Origin: CAVVEQ01 sp963747315
GTDB lineage: Bacteria > Chloroflexota > Anaerolineae > Anaerolineales > Anaerolineaceae
DNA: 64,000 bases
Assembly (NCBI GenBank): GCA_963747315.1
Contig: CAVVEQ010000005.1
Location: 151,178-215,177, forward strand
Reading direction: 5' to 3'
The position numbers were made by a program, and so were the translations under genes. This document shows positions 35,373 through 45,806 of the stretch, in pieces; positions within the stretch are counted from its first letter, which is position 1, and each line of letters starts with the position of its first letter. Below the pieces are notes generated by a model, which ran no database searches, had not been told where the DNA came from, and worked only from the letters and a program-made list of their open reading frames with translations.

Positions 35373-36135
35373 TTAGGGGAACAGCTGGCGAATGTAAATA
35401 AAGCTGACACCTGCACATAGGAAGACCACAAACGAGATTAAAATCGCTGGCAGCAGCCACTTCCAGCTTCGTTTACGGCGTTGTTTTTGCGCGGGAGGCT
35501 CCACTGGTGCGGGTTCGAAAGCTGGCGAAGGTGTTGCCGGCATGGATCCGGCTGCGGCCACCACGGCTGCTTCCGCAACGAAGGGAGATGCGGCCGATTT
35601 TTCTTCCACCGGAGCGGGCGGAGTTGGAGGGGGAGGATTGATTTTTTCGACAGTCGCCCCGATGGCCGGGATGGCAGCGAAGGCTGCCGCGGACATCCCT
35701 TCTTTCTCCTTTGGAGCTTCTACTTCCGGTTCTGCTTCCGGTAGATTAAAGGATTCCGGGGCTGCCTGGATAACGGCTACAGTCGCGAATGGCGCAGCCG
35801 GCAGCTCCTTCTCAATCCCTTCTTCTGGTTTTTGTGCGGAAGCCGGAGCGGGCGAATCCGCGGCGCTGGTATCGGGTGCGCTTTCCCCGCTTTCGGCTGC
35901 CTGGACTTCCTTCAGCATCTCATACGCTTTTTGGACCTTGGAATCCTCGGGGTTGAGCTTCCGACAGACTTCTAAAACCCTCATCTTATCCTCATTGGTC
36001 TCGAGGGTTTCCACCATCCAGAACCATGCGGGGATATTATGCGGATCTGTGCGGATGATCTCTTTGAGGATCGCCTGGGCATCCTCTTTTTGACCCGTCC
36101 GTGATCAGGGTTACTGCGGTGTTCAAATCGGACAT
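35373..36135 (-). CDS. TPR-containing membrane protein, frameshifted
   Basis: About 253 residues after removing one surplus base in the CCC run at 36094-36096. ATG at 36135 has AAAAGGAG 7 bases upstream. Residues 1-75 are two TPR-like helix pairs (DAQAILKEIIRTDPHNIPAW, RVLEVCRKLNPEDSKVQKAY). Residues about 85-215 are Ala/Pro/Glu-rich and disordered, followed by a basic stretch QKQRRKRSWKW and a single C-terminal membrane helix. This makes it a tail-anchored cytoplasmic scaffold. Family unknown; a typical Chloroflexota architecture. Confidence 0.75.
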
Positions 36136-36252
36136 GCAATGCTCCTTTTCCCAGCCCTGATGGAAATACTTCCACTGCTGGAATCGTCATTCCATCATAA
36201 AGATAATAGAATTCTTCGAGGCGCATGTCAAGCTAAAAATTGTTTGTTTTTG

Positions 36253-36279
36253 GTAAAAAAAACCGGCGCGAGACCGGTT
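36253..36279 (-). terminator. Rho-independent terminator after the UPF0316 gene
   Basis: Stem AACCGG / CCGGTT with a 7-base loop, followed on the minus strand by TTTTTTTT. It lies about 33 bases after the UPF0316 stop. Confidence 0.75.
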
Positions 36280-36312
36280 AATGAGATACAAATCAGAGAG
36301 ATCACTCCCGGT

Positions 36313-36840
36313 TCAAGCCCGCCAGAATCCGCGCCGGACCGGGCGCATATCCTCCACGGTCACAAATGCGCTCGGATCCGCCTCAAGCACAATGGTATCG
36401 ACGTTGCCTACATCCTTGCGAAGCACGCTGCAGTGCAGCACCGTTACGGTTCCGTCCTTGCCCCTGGCGGGGATCTCGGTGACTGCATATCCATCCTTGC
36501 GCAGCGAGGCAGCGATGGCTGCTCCGCGCATCGAGCTGATGATGGTCATCAGGGAGTGCCCAACAGCCAGCCGTTCTTCGATCTTCATCCCCACCACGTT
36601 GCCTGTCGCAAACCCTGCCGCGTAACCAATGATATTGTATACATTCCCCAGGTTTGTGAGCACGGAGCTGATGGCGATAATGAAAACGAGTGATTGAAAG
36701 AAGCCGAGTATCCAGGCCAACCCTTTGCGGCCGCGCATCACAAAGAGGACTCTCAGGGTATCCAGCGACATATCCACGACGCGCAGGCCAAAAATGAGCA
36801 GCCCGCCGAAAAGTGCACCCCAGGTAAAAGTGAAATCCAT
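36313..36840 (-). CDS. UPF0316 (DUF5698/DUF2179) membrane protein
   Basis: 175 residues. Three N-terminal membrane helices (about 8-85) with the conserved MSLDTLRVLFVMRGRKGLAW and LTNLGNVYNIIGYAAGFATG, then a soluble DUF2179 domain about 100-175 (TEIPARGKDGTVTVLHCSVL). DUF2179 folds like a nucleotide or small-ligand sensor and Bacillus YebE/YitT-type relatives may bind cyclic di-AMP-like ligands; this is not proven. Monocistronic with a terminator. Confidence 0.85.
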   Translation of the reverse strand: MDFTFTWGALFGGLLIFGLRVVDMSLDTLRVLFVMRGRKGLAWILGFFQSLVFIIAISSVLTNLGNVYNIIGYAAGFATGNVVGMKIEERLAVGHSLMTIISSMRGAAIAASLRKDGYAVTEIPARGKDGTVTVLHCSVLRKDVGNVDTIVLEADPSAFVTVEDMRPVRRGFWRA

Positions 36841-36925
36841 GTTTATTCTCCTGCATCCATCCAGATCAGTCGATTATTCTAACCCAGTATTATTTATACT
36901 CCATTTTTTTATCGGTTGACTGAAT

Positions 36926-36959
36926 AAAAAAACCGGGAGTGCTGGTTGCTCTCTCCCGG
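36926..36959 (-). terminator. Rho-independent terminator of the phosphorylase gene
   Basis: Stem CCGGGAG / CTCCCGG with a 13-base loop, followed on the minus strand by seven T. It lies 37 bases after the phosphorylase stop. Confidence 0.8.
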
Positions 36960-36996
36960 ATTTTGAACCGATCATTGCTTCTACCAGGATAAAACG

Positions 36997-39160
36997 CTAA
37001 CGTCCATCCTCGCCCAGCAAGATGGGCAGATAGAAATTCCCAAGGTATTCCTTGACCATTCGCCGGGTGCTGAACTGGGGAGCCAGGGTACGGATGGATT
37101 CCTTGATCCGGGCTATCCATTCGATCGGTAAATTATCCGAGGATCGGCTTCCGTAGAAGCAGGGGATGATCTCATTTTCCAACACGGATAACAGGCTCTC
37201 CGCGTCTGCAGCATCCTGTTCGCCGAGGTCGGGCATATCCCCATCCTGGCCGATCGCCCAGCCATTCCTGCCCGTTGTATCCCTCCCGCCACCAGCCATC
37301 CAGAACCGAGAAATTCAAGACCCCGTTCATGGCAGCTTTCATCCCGGAGGTTCCCGAAGCCTCATTCGGACGGCGGGGCGTGTTCATCCACACATCCACT
37401 CCCTGCACCAGGTAGCGGGCCATGTTCATATCATAATCTTCCAGGAAAACAAGCCGCCCACCCGAGCGGGAATCCTTGACTGCACGGTATACCTGCTGGA
37501 TGACCATCTTCCCGGGTTCGTCGGCCGGGTGCGCTTTGCCGGCGAAGATGATCTGCACGGGCATGTTGGTGTTGTTGATGATGCGCAGCAGCCGGTCAAA
37601 ATCTGAAAACGCCAGGTTTCCGCGCTTATAGGTGGCAAAGCGCCTTGCGAAACCGATGGTAAGCGCGTACGGGTCGAGCAGCACTCCACCCGCCACCACC
37701 TGCACCGGCGAGATCGTTCCGCTCAACCACTGCTTGCGGGCGCGGTCTTCGATGAAGGTGAGCAGCTTGCGGCGCAGGTGCCGCCTGACCGCCCAGAGCT
37801 CGCCAGCGGGGATGTTCTCGATCGCCGCCCAAGCATCCGGGTCATCCATCCTGCCCCACCATTGCGGTCCCAGGTAACGGTCGTAGAGCACCCGCTGCCG
37901 CCGCGCCAACCAGGATCCAACATGGACGCCATTGGTCACATGGCTGATGGGAACGTCATTTTCCTCGGTTTCCGGCCAGAGAAAATGCCACATCTGGCGC
38001 GAAACCCTTCCGTGCAATTCGGAAACCGCATTAGCACGGCTGGAAAGCTTGAGTGCCAGGACAGGCATACTGAAGGATTGTCCCCAGCTTTCCTGCTGGC
38101 TGCCCAACCCGACAAACTGGTCACGGGTGATCTTCATGTCTGTCCAGAACTGGGAGAAATACTTTTCAACCAGCCAGCTCTGAAATACGTCATTTCCAGC
38201 TGGAACTGGTGTGTGGGTGGTGAAGATATTGCCCTTGCGGACAACGTCCTTTGCCTGTTCAAATGGCACTCCCTGGCTGATCTGCTCTCTCAGGCGCTCC
38301 AGGGTCAGGAATGCCGAGTGCCCTTCGTTCATATGCCAGATGGAAGGATCCTCACCCAACACACGCAGCGCGCGCACCCCGCCAATACCCAGGAGGATCT
38401 CCTGGACAATGCGGGTTTCGGGATCGTTGGTGTAAAGGCGGGCAGTCAGGTCGCGGTCGGCGGGGCTGTTTTCTCCCAGGTTCGTATCCAGCAGGTAGAG
38501 CGGAATGCGGCCCACCTGCACCTGCCAGATGCGCGCGGCGATCAATCGGCCGGTCAACTCCAGGGTGATCTTGACTGGTTTGCCCTTTTCGTCTGTGAGC
38601 TCCAAAATGGGCATCTGCTGAAAATCAAGGATCTGGTTGCGGGTCTCCTGCCAACCATCCTCAGAGATTTTTTGCACGAAGTAACCCTGGTTGTAGATGA
38701 AACCCACCGCCACCAGCGGGATACCCAGGTCACTGGCTTCTTTCAGATGGTCGCCTGCAAGCACACCCAGTCCGCCGGCATAGACCGGCAGGGATTCATG
38801 CAGACCGAATTCAAAGGAAAAATATGCGGCAGTTTTTTTTCTCAGCTCCAGATGGTTATCCTGGAACCATGTTTTCTCCGCCCGCATATATTCATCGAAC
38901 GCCGACATGATACGGTCGTATGTCTCGAGGAATGCTTTACCGGATGTGACAGCGTTTAGTTGGGCACGCTGAACCTGGTGAAGGAACGCAACCGGATTAT
39001 GGTTGGTCTTTTCCCAAAGGAATTTATCGATTTGTCCAAACAGGTTTTGGGCTTCAGGGTTCCAAACCCACCAGAGGTTGAAAGCCAATTCTCCCAGACG
39101 TTGAATCCGGTGTGGAAGGCTGAAATGGTTTGAGACTGGTTTGCGGTTGATGACTGTCAT
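36997..39160 (-). CDS. glgP: Alpha-glucan phosphorylase (GT35, short type), frameshifted
   Basis: About 721 residues after removing one surplus base in the CCC run at 37271-37273. N-terminal DUF3417 block LGELAFNLWWVWNPEAQNLF, then VYAGGLGVLAGDHLKEASDL, and the PLP site SGTSGMKAAMNGVLNFSV with the Schiff-base Lys. This is the TIGR02094 alpha-glucan phosphorylase, shorter than E. coli GlgP. It releases glucose 1-phosphate from glycogen or maltodextrins and feeds glycolysis (phosphofructokinase is elsewhere in the window). Single gene on its strand. Confidence 0.9.
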
Positions 39161-39221
39161 CCGGTAAGTATTCCTTGAATTGCATTAATTGAAAACCGAA
39201 CGATTATATCACTCCCCCCAT

Positions 39222-39623
39222 TCAGGGAGCGTTGCTGATGGAATCAATGAACCAGTTCTGGTTCTGCTGGACCAGGTTGAAGAGGACGGCGGTTTCAGCT
39301 CCCCCCGCCCGGATGGCAACGGTCACCACTGCCTCTGGGCCGGAGCGGGAAACGGATTGCACCGCGAAACCTTCGATCATCCCATCCAACGGAAGCAGCT
39401 TTGAATATTCCTCGACGGAGGTGTTGTTTCGCAGGGTCTCTCCCAGGTATCCGCCAAGCTGGTGGGGAGCCTCCTGGTAGTCGGTGAGGAACTGCTGAAC
39501 AATCGCTTCGGGAAAGATCTTTTCTGGAGGAGTTGGGGTGAATGGCGTTGTAGTGGGGGCTGCACAGCCGGCCAATATAAATAACGTGAGCAGGAATGGG
39601 ATCAATTTTTGATACATGGGCAT
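39222..39623 (-). CDS. Small lipoprotein, unknown function
   Basis: 133 residues. Signal peptide with lipobox FILAGC (Cys20), Thr/Pro-rich spacer, then a single alpha/beta domain with IVQQFLTDYQEAPHQLGGYL, VQSVSRSGPEAVVTVAIRAG and VLFNLVQQNQNWFIDSI. The last part resembles NTF2-like or DUF4878-type lipoproteins, which end with a WxID strand. The start is the first of two close ATGs; the ribosome site is weak. It lies 61 bases upstream of glgP on the same strand and could be co-transcribed. Confidence 0.72.
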   Translation of the reverse strand: MPMYQKLIPFLLTLFILAGCAAPTTTPFTPTPPEKIFPEAIVQQFLTDYQEAPHQLGGYLGETLRNNTSVEEYSKLLPLDGMIEGFAVQSVSRSGPEAVVTVAIRAGGAETAVLFNLVQQNQNWFIDSISNAP

Positions 39624-39742
39624 GATTTTAACATAGTCAGGGGTTCACCTTTAGGCAGTGAATTATTGATTTTCGTTCGGGAGTATTAACCAGGCGTCGG
39701 TTAGTTGAGCGTTCTCCATAAATCTTTGCAAATTCCGAAAAC

Positions 39743-39770
39743 AAAAAAGGCGGCCCTCGCAGACCGCCTT
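39743..39770 (-). terminator. Rho-independent terminator
   Basis: Stem AAGGCGG / CCGCCTT with a 10-base loop, followed on the minus strand by TTTTTTGTTTT, 18 bases after the four-repeat protein stop. Confidence 0.8.
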
Positions 39771-39787
39771 GTGCATTAATGAGTCGA

Positions 39788-41221
39788 TTAGGGGGCAGTG
39801 ACGTTGTAGAACCAGTTGTAGGCGTAATTGTAGGGACTTTCCATGCGAATGGCGATCCGGTGGCTGCCCGCAAGGTCTGCCGGGATGGTGTACGTGGCAG
39901 TGATGGTTCCACCGGCGCCAGTTTCTGTGGTGCCCACCGCCGTGCCGCCTATCCCAAATCCGCCGTACGGTCCCATTGTGACCACGAAACTCTGGTTTGG
40001 CGGGAAGTTATACCCGGTGATGGTGACCGTGCTGTTGGCAACCACAGAATTTATGAAGAAATATGGATACCCGGTGTACCCGGAAGGCGGGGGTGATGCC
40101 GGAACGGGGGTGGATCCGGTGGCGGGAGTGGATTCCGGTACAGGCGCGGAGGAAGTGCCCATGTTGGTGAACCAGTTGTAGGCATAATAGCCCTGGGCGC
40201 TATCCATGCGGATCGCGATCGCATCGGCGGATCTTCAATGATGCCGGGATCGAATAGGTGGCCTCAAAAGAGCCGCCCGTACCCGAATCGGTGGTGCCAA
40301 CGATCTCGCCATTGATCCCGTAGGTGCCATACGGTCCCATGCGGACGGTGAACGCCTGGGCAGGCGGGAAATTATAGGTGCGAATGGTGACCGATTCGCC
40401 GGGTTTTACCGAGACGATCGAGAAGGTGGGAACGTAGGAAACGTAACTTCCACCGGTCGAACCCGAGTGCCACCGATCCTGAAGTGCCGCTGCCCGCAGA
40501 AGGCGCAGCTCCGCCGCCGGACTTAGTTATAGAAGGCGACCGAAACGGATCCAGCGCCATCATCCCCCACCATTAATAGGTCGATGATGCTCTGCCCGTA
40601 GAGCTGCGAGGGAATCGCGTAATCCACCCCGAAGGTATCGCCATCTCCGGAGAAGGTTCGCGCAACCAGCACGCCGTTCACCCCGTTGGTGCCGTGCTTG
40701 CCCATATAGACGTCGAAGTAGGTCCCCTGGGGAAAGTTCTTGGTGCGGACGGAAACCAATTCATCCGGGGCAACGCTTTCCACATAGAGTTGGAGATCGG
40801 ATGTGCTTTTACTGGAGCCGGAAGGCGCCACTGTTCCCGAGGCCGGTTTGGAAGTACCCCCCACCTGATTCACGAAGGGGCCGTATGCCACGTATTCTCC
40901 ATCCGCAGTTTCCAAGCGGAGGACGATGGAATTCAATCCGCTCAACGCAGCAGGAATGGCAAAAGTTCTATCCAGAACCCCGCCTTCGCCTGTGTAGGTG
41001 GTGGTAACGTAATACCCAAGTCCAGCCGAGCCGGCCGGACCCATCGTTACGGTCATGTTCGCCCCTTCCGGGAATCCATAGGTGTGGATCGTGACGGATG
41101 AATTCGGGTCAACCGATGTGATGTAAAACCCTATCGAAGATGCCCCTGCCGGGATCACGACCAGTCCTAACAACAAAGTCATCACAAAAAAGGAATAGAG
41201 CAATTTTTTCATGTTATTCAT
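39788..41221 (-). CDS. Secreted protein with four tandem MGPxGxxG repeats, frameshifted
   Basis: The stretch encodes a signal peptide (MKKLLYSFFVMTLLLGLVVI) and four copies of a beta-rich unit of about 90 residues. Each has VTI-type strand, then F-P near VxMGPxG or VYMGKHG, a Gly-rich turn and an IP.xL block; the last two end YAYNWF. Three breaks (near 40235, 40467 and 40535), each with one surplus base, restore a single frame of 477 codons. One break removes the stop after the second unit (FYN then KSGGGAAPS). The spacers are Ser/Gly/Pro/Thr-rich. A surface adhesin, S-layer-like or scaffold role is possible; no family recognised. Confidence 0.65.
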
Positions 41222-41401
41222 CTCCTGCTATTTCCATTAATAGCACTAATAGTATAACGAAAGCGTAAAATTGCCGCAAGAAGGCAAGAACAAGTGCCAC
41301 CTAACAGTTATGCAAGCGTTTAGCACCTGATTTTGCGATAATTTCCGTTGGATTTCAGTCCGGAACACGATTACAATTTTTATATTGGAGAATCTGAAAC
41401 G

Positions 41402-42735
41402 ATGAAAGCATCCTACCATTTTCCCCATGGATTCCTGTGGGGCACTGCAACCTCCTCGCACCAGGTGGAGGGGGGCAACACAAACAATAACTGGTCCGCC
41501 TGGGAGAATCCTCCCGGGCAGGATCGTAAACGGAGAGAAGGCCGGCCAGGCTTGCGATTGGTGGGGCGGGCGTTGGCAGGAGGATTTCGATCATGCCGCG
41601 GAGGGCGGGCAGACCTCCCACCGGCTTTCCATCGAATGGAGTCGCATTCAGCCCACCCGCGACCGCTGGGATGAGAGCAGCCTGGCGTATTACCGCGATA
41701 TCCTCTCGGGTTTGAATGAGCGCGGGATCAAACCCATGATCACCCTGCATCATTTCACCGATCCCCTCTGGCTCGCCAAAATGGGCGGATGGCTGAATGA
41801 TGAAACCCCCTGCACTCTTCGCTGGATACGTACGAATGGTAATGACCGCATTGAGAGACAGGTGCGATCTGTGGTGCACGATCAACGAGCCCAATCTCTA
41901 TGCCCTGCTGGGATACGTGGCAGGCAACTTTCCTCCCGGCAGACGCGGGGATTTTGGTGCGTTATTCACCGTCTACGAGAATCTTCTCATAGCCCATACC
42001 CTGGCTTACCAGGCGATCCATGAACTGCAGCCCGAGGCGCAGGTTGGGCTGGCCATCAACCGCTCGCTGCTGGTAGCCGGCAGGCGCTGGAACCTGGCGG
42101 ACCGCTGGATGACCCACATGGCCAACTGGATCAGCGGGGACGCCTTCATGCGGCCTTTCCAGACCGGTGTCCTCAAGCTCCTGGGCAAAAAGCGCCGCAT
42201 CCCTGCCATCCGCGGCAGCCTGGATTATTTCGGCTTGAACTATTACTACCGCCAGGTCATGGAGGTGGCCCCTTTCGAGAAGAACGGGTTGTATTCCAGG
42301 ATCTCTTATGAAGAGGAAGGCGAGCCCAGCCCGAGCGGTAAGTTCGGCAACACCCCGCGGGGTATGTATGCCGCGCTCAAATGGGCTAAAAGCTTCAACC
42401 TTCCCATCTATATCACCGAAAACGGCATCGAGGACCGCAAGGATAGCCTGCGCCGCAGGTACCTCGTCCAGAATCTGCACCAGGTTTGGCGGGCAGTGAA
42501 TATGAGCTTCCCCGTTCGGGGTTATTACCACTGGTCGCTGGTGGATAACTTCGAGTGGACGGACGGCTGGCAGAACCGCTTCGGGTTGTGGGAGTTGGAT
42601 ACCATCACGCAGAAACGCACACCCAGGAAAAGTGCCGAACTGTATAAGGAAATCTGCCTTGAAAACGGGATCACTACGCAGGTGGTGGAGCGATTCTGCC
42701 CGGAAGTGCTGGAAAAGGTGTTTCCGTTTAAATAG
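41402..42735 (+). CDS. Glycoside hydrolase family 1 (beta-glucosidase type), frameshifted
   Basis: About 443 residues after removing two surplus bases, one in GGG near 41518 and one in CCCCC near 41811. Start MKASYHFPHGFLWGTATSSH is the GH1 signature, followed by SIEWSRIQPTRDRWDESSLA. Acid/base Glu is in TINEPNLYALLG and the nucleophile Glu in YITENGIED; aglycone-site GYYHWSLVDNFEWTDGW is present. It hydrolyses beta-glucosides or beta-galactosides in the cytoplasm (no signal peptide). It stands alone on the plus strand between two minus-strand groups. Confidence 0.88.
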
Positions 42736-42747
42736 TTTTAAACAGGT

Positions 42748-43455
42748 TTATTTACGCCGGGCGATATAGGCCAGCAGCACACTTATCCAGTAGAGCAGCA
42801 CCAGCGGCAGCATCAGCAGGGCCATGTTCACCGGGTCCACCGTGGGGGTGACCATCGCCGCGATCAGCGCGATCAGCACCAGCGCCAGCTTCCAATGACG
42901 AACCAGCGTTCCCGCGTCCACCAATTTCAGCTTTGCGAGGAAGAAGATCACCAGCGGCACCTGGAAGCTGATGCCAATCCAGAATAAAAGGCTGGTGACA
43001 AAGCTGATATAGTTGGAGAGCCGTGGAACGGTTTTAACCCCCAGGAAACCGGTCAGGAAGGGGATGGCAGCTGGCAGCATCACGTAATAGGCGAATGCTG
43101 CCCCAAGCAGGAACATGATTGTCACTGCCGGGATGGTCCAGAAAACCCAGCGACGCTCCTTGGGCTGCAGTCCGGGCAGGATGAACGCTAGAAGTTCATA
43201 GAGAATAACTGGCAGGGCGATCACAAAGCCGCACAGCAATGAAACCCGCATGAACACGCCGAGGTTCTCTGTGATCTCGATGGATTGCAAATATTCCAAA
43301 CCCCCGATCGGTTGCGCCAGGAAACTGATAAAGTAATTAGAATACGAAAAACTTATCAGAGTGCCCACCCCCAAGGCGATCAGCGCATAAAGCAGCCGCT
43401 TGCGAAGTTCTTCGATATGGCCGGAGAGCGGCATGGTGCGCTCAGGTTCGGTCAT
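42748..43455 (-). CDS. tatC: Sec-independent translocase protein TatC
   Basis: 235 residues, six membrane helices. Conserved features: MPLSGHIEELRKRLLYALIA at the N-terminus, the Glu in helix 2/3 loop region ITENLGVFMRVSLLCGFVIA, LPGLQPKERRWVFW and the helix 5-6 MVTPTVDPVNMALLMLPLVL. TatC is the receptor for twin-arginine signal peptides. It is the third gene of a tatA-tatB-tatC set, its start overlapping the tatB-like gene by 14 bases. Confidence 0.93.
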   Translation of the reverse strand: MTEPERTMPLSGHIEELRKRLLYALIALGVGTLISFSYSNYFISFLAQPIGGLEYLQSIEITENLGVFMRVSLLCGFVIALPVILYELLAFILPGLQPKERRWVFWTIPAVTIMFLLGAAFAYYVMLPAAIPFLTGFLGVKTVPRLSNYISFVTSLLFWIGISFQVPLVIFFLAKLKLVDAGTLVRHWKLALVLIALIAAMVTPTVDPVNMALLMLPLVLLYWISVLLAYIARRK

Positions 43456-43813
43456 CGCTGCCCTCCTTGCCTGGCTCTTCTTCAGTTCTCGGTGGCTGTG
43501 CGATGGTTTGGGTGCCCGGCTGGATTTTTTCCAGGTCTTTTTCCCATTTCACCTGGTCCTGGTTGCGGCTGAGGTCGCGGTTGATCTTGCGAAGTTCCTC
43601 ATCCAAGCCGGTCTCCTTCATTATCTGGGTGGGCAGGTTTCTGAATTCGCGCGAGGAATCGACCGCATCGCGCCAGAAATCGGATTGCGTCATCCTGCGG
43701 ATCGCCCCTGCCGCCTTGCGGGCAGTGCTGACCATCTCCCTGGGTCCCAGCAGGATCAGCGCAAGCACAAAGACCAGGAGAAGTTCGAGTGGACCGACGC
43801 CTAAGAAATCCAT
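43442..43813 (-). CDS. tatB: TatA/TatB family protein (TatB-like)
   Basis: 123 residues. One N-terminal helix VGPLELLLVFVLALILLGP with the Gly-Pro hinge, then an amphipathic helix RKAAGAIRRMT and a long hydrophilic tail. The length, Glu in the helix and adjacency to tatC favour TatB over TatA, but the family boundary is not sharp. It binds the signal peptide with TatC. The gene overlaps tatC by 14 bases. Confidence 0.8.
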   Translation of the reverse strand: MDFLGVGPLELLLVFVLALILLGPREMVSTARKAAGAIRRMTQSDFWRDAVDSSREFRNLPTQIMKETGLDEELRKINRDLSRNQDQVKWEKDLEKIQPGTQTIAQPPRTEEEPGKEGSDDRT

Positions 43814-43850
43814 CGGATTAATGGATTAACCACAAGGAAAGCGAAAAGGT

Positions 43851-44036
43851 TCAGGAGGACGGTTTTTCGTCGTTGTCATCCCCGGGAGGATTTTCTTTTT
43901 TATCATCCTTCAAACCATCCCGAAAGGATCGGATGCTGTTTCCCATTTCGCCTGCGATCTTGGAAATGCGCCCCGGGCCGAAAAGCAGCAGGATGATGAC
44001 CAGCACGATAAGGATCTCAGGCAATCCCAGGCTCAT
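43851..44036 (-). CDS. tatA: Twin-arginine translocase pore protein TatA
   Basis: 61 residues, typical TatA size. N-terminal helix LPEILIVLVIILLLFGPGRI with the FGPGRI hinge, amphipathic helix KIAGEMGNSIRSFRDGLKDD, and a short acidic tail. TatA oligomers form the pore for folded proteins. First gene of tatABC, 37 bases ahead of tatB. Confidence 0.92.
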   Translation of the reverse strand: MSLGLPEILIVLVIILLLFGPGRISKIAGEMGNSIRSFRDGLKDDKKENPPGDDNDEKPSS

Positions 44037-44124
44037 GACTAACTCCTTGAATAATTAACATATCAAAAGTGATTATAAACCGGCTGGATTAATATTGGAT
44101 ATGAATATTTCCCGGGGGAAATGA

Positions 44125-44835
44125 TCATTTGATCTGTTCGGCTTGTTTCTCCCACGTCTCCACCGCCCTGCGGACAGCCGCTTTTATCTCCGGATCTGAT
44201 ACCGCCTCGATGCCATCGAAGTGATCCAGCCCCACCCAAACGGTGACCCCGATATTATCCTGAACGATGCGCAGACCGCGGCTTTCCAGCGGGGTGCCCT
44301 TGATCTGCTCCGCCAGGATCTCGTCGATCTGCTCCACCATTGTCTTCGGTCGGGGCGGTTCCTCAGCCTTGCCTTTTTTGTTCCCACCCTTTTCCGCCTT
44401 GGCCTCCGCGGCAGCCGGACGAGCCGGCGGGGCGGGTACAGGCGGCAGCGGCGCCGGTTGGGCAGTGACCACGGCTGGCGCAGCAACAGCAGGTTGAACT
44501 TCCGCTTTTGGCTTTGGTTCCTCCTCATTGCCCAGCACCCAGCCTGCCCAGGCCATGGCGGTGTATTTCAGCTCGGTACGCTGGGTCTTGCTCAACTCAC
44601 CTTCATCTTTGTATACCTTCCCCTCAACTTCGGTCAGCAGGTCGCCTGTCTTTTTATCCCGCCAGATGCGCGCCACCTCGATACGGCTTTTATCTTCCGG
44701 TTGCTGCTGGGCAGAGGCCTCGCCCGCGATCTTCTTTTCCTTTTCCGACCAGAGCAGGGTGACCAGCACCCCGGCGATGAAACCGACGATGGCGCAGGCA
44801 AATGCTGCCAGTAATTGCATTGTCAAAGGCGACAT
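44125..44835 (-). CDS. Membrane-anchored protein of unknown family
   Basis: 236 residues. One N-terminal helix (about 8-30, CAIVGFIAGVLVTLLW) and a cytoplasmic region: a small domain about 52-105 with RIEVARIWRDKKTGDLLTEV and GELSKTQRTELKYTAMAWAG, an Ala/Pro/Lys-rich linker to about 165, and a C-terminal domain with IDEILAEQIKGTPLESRGLR and VTVWVGLDHFDGIEAVSDPE. Both domains look conserved but match no family known to me. It precedes tatA by 88 bases on the same strand. Confidence 0.7.
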   Translation of the reverse strand: MSPLTMQLLAAFACAIVGFIAGVLVTLLWSEKEKKIAGEASAQQQPEDKSRIEVARIWRDKKTGDLLTEVEGKVYKDEGELSKTQRTELKYTAMAWAGWVLGNEEEPKPKAEVQPAVAAPAVVTAQPAPLPPVPAPPARPAAAEAKAEKGGNKKGKAEEPPRPKTMVEQIDEILAEQIKGTPLESRGLRIVQDNIGVTVWVGLDHFDGIEAVSDPEIKAAVRRAVETWEKQAEQIK

Positions 44836-44931
44836 AAGTCCTCCCTGCAGGAAAATCCGAAATGGTGAATTTATTGTAGCTGATTCCCAGCAAATGAAAA
44901 GCCCACAAAAATGTCTAGCAGGCCGCCGGGA

Positions 44932-45756
44932 TCACATGGGCTGGCACACCGGGCAAAAATGGCTACTGCGCTGCCCCACCAGGATGCGTTGAATCGGCGC
45001 GCCGCACACCGGGCAGGGCTCGCCGGTGCGCTGGTAGGTGCGGAAGTGGTTCTGGAAATCACCGCCGCGGTAGACCCAGTCGATGCTCGCGCCGTTATGG
45101 AGGATACCCTCCTGCAGCACCTCGCGGATGGATGCCAGCAGCCTGGTCGATTGCTCAATCGATAACTTATTAGATGGAAAAAGAGGATGCAGCCCGGCAA
45201 GGAAAAGGGCTTCATCGGTGTAAATATTGCCCAGCCCCGCCAGGAAGGTTTGATCCAGCAGCAGCGGCTTGAGCTGCCGCTTACGGGCAGTCAGCCGGGT
45301 GTGGAATTCACTCGCGGTAAACGCCTCGTCCAAAGGCTCGGGACCAAGCCCTCCCAGGACTGATTGCGGATCAGCGAGCAGCCAGACCCGCCCGAACTTG
45401 CGCGTGTCGTTGAAATACAGCGAGAATCCTTCATTAAAGAGAATGGTTAACCGGTCATGGGTCTGCGGGGATAGTATATCTACCATCTGTTCCACACGCA
45501 GGTCGCCGCTCATGCGCAGGTGGATGAGCAGCCAGTCCCGCTCCAGGCGAATGACGATGAACTTCCCGCGTCTGCCCACCTCCTCCACCCGCTGCCCGGG
45601 CAGGCGCTTCAAAAATTCAGCCTTGCCGGGTTCTGCCAGTGTGCGCGACCATAAAAGCTGCGCGGAAATGATCACCCTTCCGCGGATGGATGGTTGCCCG
45701 CGCCCGCCTAGCTGCAGGCTGCGCGCGATGGTCTCAACTTCCGGTAATTCTGGCAT
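44932..45756 (-). CDS. mutM: Formamidopyrimidine-DNA glycosylase
   Basis: 274 residues. Catalytic Pro2 and Glu3 follow the removed Met (MPELPEVETIARSL). Helix-two-turn-helix block includes QTFLAGLGNIYTDEALFLAG and HPLFPSNKLS; the C-terminal zinc finger is CPVCG...CPVC (C-x2-C-x16-C-x2-C) after RTGEP. It removes 8-oxoguanine and ring-opened purines from DNA and nicks the strand. A terminator separates it from the PRPP synthetase gene. Confidence 0.95.
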   Translation of the reverse strand: MPELPEVETIARSLQLGGRGQPSIRGRVIISAQLLWSRTLAEPGKAEFLKRLPGQRVEEVGRRGKFIVIRLERDWLLIHLRMSGDLRVEQMVDILSPQTHDRLTILFNEGFSLYFNDTRKFGRVWLLADPQSVLGGLGPEPLDEAFTASEFHTRLTARKRQLKPLLLDQTFLAGLGNIYTDEALFLAGLHPLFPSNKLSIEQSTRLLASIREVLQEGILHNGASIDWVYRGGDFQNHFRTYQRTGEPCPVCGAPIQRILVGQRSSHFCPVCQPM

Positions 45757-45771
45757 GGTGATTGAATAAGA

Positions 45772-45803
45772 AACCCGGAGGGGTATTTCAGTCCCTCCGG
45801 GTT
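45772..45803 (-). terminator. Hairpin between PRPP synthetase and mutM, likely terminator
   Basis: Perfect 11-bp stem AACCCGGAGGG / CCCTCCGGGTT with a 10-base loop; the minus-strand tail is TTTCTTATTC, a weak T tract. It ends the housekeeping operon. Confidence 0.7.
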
Positions 45804-45806
45804 AGA

